DNA from: an uncultured Bacteroidales bacterium
GTDB lineage: Bacteria > Bacteroidota > Bacteroidia > Bacteroidales > UBA932
Length of the DNA: 5,532 nt
Reading direction: 5' to 3'
Assembly (NCBI GenBank): GCA_937900465.1
Contig: CALCEJ010000055.1
Coordinates: forward strand, 1 to 5,532
Positions 1 through 4,157 of this stretch are shown here, in pieces (the stretch's first letter is position 1; each line of letters begins with the position of its first letter). The notes under the pieces were generated by a model. That model was not told the DNA's origin, did no database searches, and worked only from the letters and a program-made list of their open reading frames with translations. A program made the position numbers and the translations under genes.

Positions 1-102
1 GACCTTCACCGCCGTCACTTCGGCGGCGGAAAGGAGGAGGTCGGCGACGGAGGAAGATGGACTTAGATAGTACCGAGGCTTCGAAGATTGAGCTTTAATC
101 AT
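1..102 (-). CDS. Start of an unidentified gene, fourth member of the exporter operon (partial)
   Basis: An ATG at 102-100 opens a frame that stays open for 34 codons to the left edge, so only the N-terminus is visible (it begins MIKAQSSKPRYYLSP and continues with an Ala/Leu/Val-rich stretch). The ATG sits inside the 3' end of the acyltransferase gene as ATGATTAA, an 8-base overlap that continues the overlap pattern of the two previous junctions and is the main reason to believe this start. Codons become strongly C/G-ending after the first dozen, like the neighbouring genes. No Shine-Dalgarno is evident, as is usual in Bacteroidetes. I do not recognise the family from 34 residues. In related lipid and aryl polyene clusters this place may be taken by a ketosynthase, dehydratase or another acyltransferase, but nothing visible here decides it. 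Existence of the gene is fairly likely; its function is unknown. Confidence 0.6.
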   Translation of the reverse strand, partial: MIKAQSSKPRYYLSPSSSVADLLLSAAEVTAVKV

Positions 103-952
103 CTACCGGGGTGGCCGGCCAGGGATTGTCGGTGATTCCGGCAAGGCGGACCATCTGGGCGTGGGATTCTTCCCGAAGACGCGAGATCTCAGCTTTTTTG
201 GCAGGGCCTTTTACCCCGGAGACTGGAAGGATGGGCTCGCCAATCGTTATGGTCGTAAGGGGAGTCTTCCCGCCGATAAACTTTCTCCACCCTGTGCGCG
301 GACGATAACTTATTGCCATAGGAAGCACCGGGATTTCATATTTCACGGCCATTGTGAAAGCGCCGCGGCGGAAGGGACGGATGGGCTTATACCAGTCCCA
401 GCGGACTTCCTCCGGAAAAACGAGAATCCAATCCTTCTTGGAGCGGAAGTAATCGAAAGCTTCGTCGAACTTGCGCATCCCGGCAATGGTTTCCGGAACG
501 GGGATTCCGCCCATATGGATCAGTTTCCAGCTGTTGCTTCCGTTGAAATGCTTTGCATACATAGGAATCCACAGGCGCTTGAAAACCCTCGCCGCCTGAT
601 ATACGCAAAGGGCGTCCATCTGATAGACGTGGTTGCATACGACTACGGCCCCATCGTGAAGCTCCTTGCGGTATTTCCGGAGATTCTTCCTGCCTTTTAC
701 CCGGAGACCGTATTTCATCCAGTTTACGAAGACGCACGGGCCCCACATGAAAAAGAACCCGATGAAGCGGTTCCACTTGTACTTGAAACTTCTGTCGATG
801 TACGGATAAGTCTCGTCAAACCGGTATTTTCCTTCGGAGGAGTTTTCCACCTCAACACGGACAAGGCGCTGGCGGGGATTGTCCGGATACTCGATGCCAA
901 GGTCCGGCACATAGACGCCGGGCTCGACCTTAAGGCTCTTCTCTACGGTCAT
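95..952 (-). CDS. PlsC/LPLAT-superfamily acyltransferase (1-acylglycerol-3-phosphate acyltransferase-like)
   Basis: A 285-residue protein of the lysophospholipid acyltransferase superfamily, which moves an acyl group from acyl-ACP or acyl-CoA to a hydroxyl at the inner face of the cytoplasmic membrane. Visible motifs: block I NHVYQMD (residues 107-113, the catalytic HX4D with H108 and D113), block II GGIPVPE (148-154), block III FPEEVR (179-184), and block IV around PVLPMA (208-213). A hydrophobic patch at about 63-77 could anchor it in the membrane. Blocks II and III are atypical: the Arg usually ending block II is Glu here, and FPEGTR has become FPEEVR, so the acceptor may not be lysophosphatidic acid. 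The roughly 95 residues before block I form an extended N-terminus. The ATG overlaps the stop of the LolA-like gene (ATGA), and the 3' end overlaps the next gene. The context points to acylation of an exported lipid or polyene rather than housekeeping phospholipid synthesis; that is inference. The superfamily call is safe, the substrate is not. Confidence 0.9.
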   Translation of the reverse strand: MTVEKSLKVEPGVYVPDLGIEYPDNPRQRLVRVEVENSSEGKYRFDETYPYIDRSFKYKWNRFIGFFFMWGPCVFVNWMKYGLRVKGRKNLRKYRKELHDGAVVVCNHVYQMDALCVYQAARVFKRLWIPMYAKHFNGSNSWKLIHMGGIPVPETIAGMRKFDEAFDYFRSKKDWILVFPEEVRWDWYKPIRPFRRGAFTMAVKYEIPVLPMAISYRPRTGWRKFIGGKTPLTTITIGEPILPVSGVKGPAKKAEISRLREESHAQMVRLAGITDNPWPATPVDD

Positions 953-1482
953 TTGCTCTTGATGTTCGTCAGGGTATAGGTATCTTTTATTCCGCTGAAC
1001 TGTTCCAGGGTGATGGATGTCACCATCGAATCCTTCTCGCGGTACACGATTACGATGCTGCTGTAGCCCCTTGTAGCGGCTTTTCGCGCGGTAAGGGTGA
1101 CGGTTTTGAGCCCGCCGGCCTTCTTCACTGAAGATTCCGCGTCATTGTCCTTCGCCGCCTTCTCCCAGTCTCCGAGGATGCAGTTCAGAAGTGTCGCCCT
1201 GAGGCCTCCGACGCGCGGATTCTTCGAAGAGTCGATGTCCCCGGTCTGGCCGTCCATCTCCATTCTGACGAGAGGTCCGTCGATAATCATATACTCACCG
1301 TCGGGCTTGGAGTAGATCATCGCGAGCTGGTCCGGAGCGGTAAACTCCATTGTCCCGGTCTTCGTTATCTTTCGTCCGGAGGCGGGGTTTTCCCTCGTCT
1401 GGGTAAAATCGGAAGTGAATGACTGGGCGGATAAGGAAAGGCCCAGGAGAGCGGCTGCTACGATGCAGATTATACGTTTCAT
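949..1482 (-). CDS. LolA-like periplasmic outer-membrane lipoprotein/lipid carrier
   Basis: A 177-residue protein with a clear signal peptide: positive start MKR, hydrophobic core to about residue 17, and a likely signal peptidase I site after LSLSA (residue 19, before Q20). There is no lipobox cysteine, so the product should be soluble in the periplasm. The mature part reads like the LolA fold family: an early DFTQTRENPASG segment, a G-x-MEFTAPDQLAMIYSKP strand pair around 43-60, then DGEYMIIDGPLVRM (61-74), a typical LolA-type layout. LolA family members carry acylated cargo in a hydrophobic beta-barrel cavity from the inner to the outer membrane. Copies encoded beside MMPL exporters in aryl polyene/flexirubin-type clusters are thought to serve a dedicated lipid rather than lipoproteins in general. 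The start overlaps the MMPL stop codon (ATGA), with only an A-rich stretch upstream. Length is slightly below that of E. coli LolA. I left out the symbol because this is probably a specialised paralogue. Confidence 0.88.
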   Translation of the reverse strand: MKRIICIVAAALLGLSLSAQSFTSDFTQTRENPASGRKITKTGTMEFTAPDQLAMIYSKPDGEYMIIDGPLVRMEMDGQTGDIDSSKNPRVGGLRATLLNCILGDWEKAAKDNDAESSVKKAGGLKTVTLTARKAATRGYSSIVIVYREKDSMVTSITLEQFSGIKDTYTLTNIKSK

Positions 1483-3908
1483 TTCTTTTCGACAATTTTC
1501 TTAAGCAGCGGAACCTTCAGCGCAAGGCGGAAAAGGAGAGGTTCCAGCGAGTAAGTAAGCAATATGGTTGATGTCATTCCAATAATCGTGCTGATGCCTA
1601 TGGAGCGGATGGCAGGATGCGTTGCAAGGAGCATCGCCACGGTGACGATCATAAGAACGAGGGCGGAAAAGAATATCGCCGCCTTGTGATAATCCAAAAG
1701 GGAATCACCCTCACCCCTGGCCCCCGCGATAAGACCCTGCATCACGAAGATGCTGTAGTCAACGCCGATACCGAAAATGAAGGTGGAAACCACTATGTTT
1801 ATAAGGTTGAATTCAAGCCCGAATACCGCCATCCATCCTTCCACGACATACCAGGAAAGGAACATCGGAAGGAAAGCGACGATGCTGATCCAGACGCTCC
1901 GGAAGGAAAGGAGAAGGACGATGAGGACGAAGATGGAGGAGATCATCAGCGTAGTGTTGAAGTCCTCCTTGATAAGGTCAATCATATTCCCCGTATAGTA
2001 GAACGGGTCCACGACGACGGCCCCGGGCATAGCCGCGACATCATCATCGACTTCTTTCCTCCGCTCCGGGTCCACGACGGTACTGTTGAATACGACAGTA
2101 TTACCTTCGGATTCCTCCATTATATTGCACAGGAGCCCGTCAGGAATTACACCGCCGGAGAATATCTCGCCGGGCTCGTATTCGCCTTCGAGAACGGCCT
2201 TGAAGGGGCGGAACATTCCCTTGTACAGGCCGAACCGTCCTGCGGACGCCTCTATCGAGCCCATAACCTCGCTCACGTGCCCCTCCGTCCAGTATCCGTT
2301 CCAGCTGTCGATTCTGGACTGCTGGTCGCCCGTACTGACAAGAATCCGGGAAGACAGGGGGGTGAAGCTCTCGATGAGGCCTTCTTCCTTAAGGGAGTCC
2401 AGGAGGGCCGTAAGGCCGGAGTTGATGCGGATTGCATCATCTGTCTCCGGGGCTACGGCTGCGTAGTAGCGCTGCAGGCCGCCTTCGGAACACTTTTCGT
2501 TATACAGGGCTTCGGAGCGCAGCAGTTTTTCGCCCTCATAGCCGATGTGTTTGAGATTGTTGTCGAATCCGACCTTCGGCGAGAAGATGATTCCTACGGC
2601 GACAACGACGGTGATGGCTACGACTATCCAGGGATTCCTGTCGTAAGGGAAGTCGTTGACCTTCCTGACGACGCGGAATATCCGCTGATTACGGGCGGTG
2701 TCCTTTTCCCGGAGCATATGGGGAAGGAACACGAGCGCAAAGAAGGTGTTTCCAACGAGGGTGAACGTCCCGAAAAGGCCGAAGTCCCTTAGCAGTTCGC
2801 TCTTTGTGAACAGAAGCCCGAGGAAGGCGCCTATCGTAGTCAGGCAGCCAAGGATGACGGGCTTGGACTCGTCCGAAAGCATTTTTTCGATGTCTCCGGT
2901 AAAGCGCAGGTGGATTATTACGTGGAGGCAGTAGCTCAGCGCCACGCCAAGCACCACCGTTCCGATTCCGAGCGCCATCAGCGACATCCCGCCCTTGATC
3001 CAGTACATCATCGCGAGGGCGAAGACCGCGCCATATGCGACCGGAACGATGTTCTGCCAGATTATCCTGAAGCTTCGGAAACTTATGCACAGGATGACCA
3101 GGATGACAAGGAGGGAAAGGCCTATCGTGAGGGCGATGTCCTTTTTCATCACCCTGGAGTTCCCGGCGGAACGGACGGGAGCCCCGTGATAGAGGATGTC
3201 GATACCGGGATGCCTGCTTTCGAATTCTGTCACAACATCCTCAAGCTGCCCGATCAGGCGGCTTCCGGATGCGGAATCGAATGACTGGAAATCAGGGGAT
3301 ATGAACGAAAGGACAACGGTTCCGTCCTCGGAGAAAAGGTGAGAGTCCTTCACGGTGAACCCGAGGAGGGATCCTCCGCCGATTTCCGGGATGAACAGTT
3401 CCCGGAGGCCCAGGGGGTCCGTCGCGACAGCCTGCGTCGCGTTCCCCGTCCAGTCGTTCATCACGATGTCCGCGTTCCTTTCCATCCTCGAGTCGACGTC
3501 CGCCACCGCTTCGTCAATTCTTCCGTACATCGACGGGTCCACGAACGAAGGGACGTGGTCCATAACGTAATCGAGGGCCCCGAGCGCCGTTTCCGCATCG
3601 ATTCTGTAGAGAGTATTCGCTATGTCCGTGCAATGGACGCTGACAGAGTCCATAAGCTCGTCCATAAGGGCGGCGGCCTCCTCCGCGGGAGCGCCTGTCA
3701 TCTGGACGAAAATCTTGTCCTTGACCTTCAGGTTGCCGAACACCAGTCCGCTTTCCGCCGGGCCGTCGGAGGGGAGAAGCTTGGACATATCCTCCTCGAA
3801 ACGGGCTTTCGAAGCGAACACGCCAAATACTGCAGCGCTCACTCCCATAATGGTCCAGAGGAGGGCTTTCCTCTCACGGAAAAACCGGTATAATTTCACG
3901 AATAACAT
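1479..3908 (-). CDS. MMPL-family RND exporter, lipid/polyene transport
   Basis: A predicted inner-membrane RND-superfamily pump (809 residues from the chosen ATG). It shows the two-fold MMPL layout: TM1 (about 15-32), a large periplasmic loop (33-257), five helices at about 258-277, 284-303, 308-332, 350-367 and 374-396, then TM7 (427-443), a second large loop (444-650) and five helices at about 651-669, 673-695, 700-725, 741-762 and 769-793. TM10 holds GIGVDY (713-718), the Asp-Tyr pair that relays protons in MMPL proteins. The matching spot in TM4 reads GVALSY (321-326), with Ser in place of Asp. MMPL proteins export lipids and hydrophobic metabolites using the proton gradient. The neighbouring LolA-like carrier and acyltransferase support lipid export, though the cargo is unknown. 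A TTG four codons upstream (3920-3918) is also in frame, but I chose the ATG because the promoter -7 box at 3931-3938 would put the transcript start only a few bases before that TTG. The stop overlaps the next start (ATGA). It is first in the operon. Confidence 0.93.
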   Translation of the reverse strand: MLFVKLYRFFRERKALLWTIMGVSAAVFGVFASKARFEEDMSKLLPSDGPAESGLVFGNLKVKDKIFVQMTGAPAEEAAALMDELMDSVSVHCTDIANTLYRIDAETALGALDYVMDHVPSFVDPSMYGRIDEAVADVDSRMERNADIVMNDWTGNATQAVATDPLGLRELFIPEIGGGSLLGFTVKDSHLFSEDGTVVLSFISPDFQSFDSASGSRLIGQLEDVVTEFESRHPGIDILYHGAPVRSAGNSRVMKKDIALTIGLSLLVILVILCISFRSFRIIWQNIVPVAYGAVFALAMMYWIKGGMSLMALGIGTVVLGVALSYCLHVIIHLRFTGDIEKMLSDESKPVILGCLTTIGAFLGLLFTKSELLRDFGLFGTFTLVGNTFFALVFLPHMLREKDTARNQRIFRVVRKVNDFPYDRNPWIVVAITVVVAVGIIFSPKVGFDNNLKHIGYEGEKLLRSEALYNEKCSEGGLQRYYAAVAPETDDAIRINSGLTALLDSLKEEGLIESFTPLSSRILVSTGDQQSRIDSWNGYWTEGHVSEVMGSIEASAGRFGLYKGMFRPFKAVLEGEYEPGEIFSGGVIPDGLLCNIMEESEGNTVVFNSTVVDPERRKEVDDDVAAMPGAVVVDPFYYTGNMIDLIKEDFNTTLMISSIFVLIVLLLSFRSVWISIVAFLPMFLSWYVVEGWMAVFGLEFNLINIVVSTFIFGIGVDYSIFVMQGLIAGARGEGDSLLDYHKAAIFFSALVLMIVTVAMLLATHPAIRSIGISTIIGMTSTILLTYSLEPLLFRLALKVPLLKKIVEKK

Positions 3909-3930
3909 CCTCTCAGTCAAAAAAATCGGG

Positions 3931-3938
3931 CAAATATA
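3931..3938 (-). promoter_or_regulatory. Bacteroidetes-type -7 box for the exporter operon
   Basis: Read on the minus strand the site is TATATTTG, a perfect match to the Bacteroidetes sigma-ABfr -7 consensus TAnnTTTG. It lies 22 bases before the exporter ATG at 3908, leaving a leader of roughly 16-20 bases. No convincing TTG-type -33 element is seen at the usual 19-21 base distance; that place is occupied by an A/T-tract (AAAAAGTTTTTT on the minus strand). It is the only obvious promoter for the four overlapping operon genes. Confidence 0.6.
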
Positions 3939-3963
3939 TCAAAAAAATGTAAAAAACTTTTTG

Positions 3964-3986
3964 CTTGTGCAGCGCTTTGGCGCAAG
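3964..3986. other. Inverted repeat between the divergent promoters; possible weak terminator of clpC
   Basis: CTTGTGC (3964-3970) and GCGCAAG (3980-3986) can pair as a 7-base stem around a 9-base loop. In plus-strand RNA all seven pairs form, one of them G-U. In minus-strand RNA one pair becomes a C-A mismatch. On the minus strand it is followed by A5-G-T6 and then another T7 run (3963 down to 3941), so it could end clpC transcription imperfectly. It could equally be a regulator site upstream of the plus-strand -7 box. An alternative nested stem is GCGC-TTTG-GCGC (3972-3983). Confidence 0.3.
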
Positions 3987-3993
3987 GGCCCTT
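3984..3993. repeat. Perfect 10-base palindrome abutting the plus-strand -7 box
   Basis: AAGGGCCCTT is its own reverse complement and ends exactly one base before the TAACTTTG box. Its place in the spacer of a promoter would suit an operator for a dimeric regulator, but a 10-base palindrome can arise by chance and no second copy was seen in the window. Confidence 0.3.
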
Positions 3994-4001
3994 TAACTTT
4001 G
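3994..4001 (+). promoter_or_regulatory. Bacteroidetes-type -7 box for the small plus-strand ORF
   Basis: TAACTTTG matches TAnnTTTG perfectly and is followed by C, as is common in this phylum. It lies 27 bases upstream of the ATG at 4029, a plausible leader of about 20-25 bases. Candidate -33 TTG triplets are at 3965-3967 and 3977-3979 (26 and 14 bases upstream of the box), neither at the ideal 19-21 base spacing, so the -33 part is uncertain. Confidence 0.5.
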
Positions 4002-4028
4002 CACTCAGAAACAAAAGACAGCGGAATT

Positions 4029-4157
4029 ATGAAGAACACAGATTTCAGCCTTTCGGCCCTCGGAAACATCATCTCATCAAGCGAGACCTTCGACTCCCTT
4101 ATGCAGCTCATCGACGGACTTGACCTTGAAGTCGGAGACGTTACTTCTCAGAAGTGA
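4029..4157 (+). CDS. Small acidic protein of unknown function (42 aa), possible new small gene
   Basis: ATG at 4029 opens a 42-codon frame ending in TGA at 4155-4157. The product begins MKNTDFSLSALGNIISSS and ends VGDVTSQK. It has seven acidic residues and only two lysines, no signal peptide, no membrane span and no cysteine. The middle (about 8-33) alternates Leu/Ile/Met with polar residues and could form one amphipathic helix. Support for it being real: a perfect Bacteroidetes -7 box 27 bases upstream, codons like those of the neighbouring genes (ATC, CTC, GGA, GAC, TTC, AAC), and otherwise unexplained sequence. It is divergent from the exporter operon and convergent with clpC, overlapping the clpC 3' end by 17 bases. 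I do not recognise a family. A regulatory peptide, a Clp adaptor or substrate, or a modified-peptide precursor are all possible without evidence. It could also be the chance-open 5' part of an untranslated RNA. Confidence 0.5.
   Translation: MKNTDFSLSALGNIISSSETFDSLMQLIDGLDLEVGDVTSQK
4141..4157. repeat. Near-palindrome shared by two converging gene ends
   Basis: TTACTTCTCAGAAGTGA is a 17-base near-perfect inverted repeat (core ACTTCT-C-AGAAGT at 4143-4155). It contains the stop codons of both converging genes, so the small ORF ends VTSQK and ClpC ends VTSEK. A stem with a 5-base loop can form in either RNA, but no T-run follows on either side, so it is not a standard intrinsic terminator. 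Confidence 0.6.

Noticed and set aside
161..979. Plus-strand open frame (272 codons) antisense to nearly the whole acyltransferase gene
   Set aside because: It mirrors a gene with intact family motifs and has no recognisable domain or promoter. Long antisense frames are expected from biased codon use.
1617..2792. Long plus-strand open frame (391 codons) antisense to the exporter gene
   Set aside because: It lies wholly inside a clear MMPL gene. Its product is rich in His, Asp, Glu, Gly and Arg, as expected from reading GC-rich codons backwards, and it shows no domain, promoter or plausible start context.
3909..3920. TTG start four codons upstream for the exporter
   Set aside because: It would lie almost on the predicted transcription start, and the ATG at 3908 gives an ordinary N-terminus just before TM1. 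It remains possible if transcription starts further upstream.
3917..4111. Minus-strand 64-codon frame in the clpC-exporter gap
   Set aside because: It runs through both promoter boxes and the A/T-tracts, uses codons unlike the neighbours, and is antisense to the better supported plus-strand small ORF.
4029..4157. Homology between the C-termini of the small ORF (VTSQK) and ClpC (VTSEK)
   Set aside because: The likeness is produced by the palindrome at 4141-4157 being read from both strands; upstream residues show no similarity.
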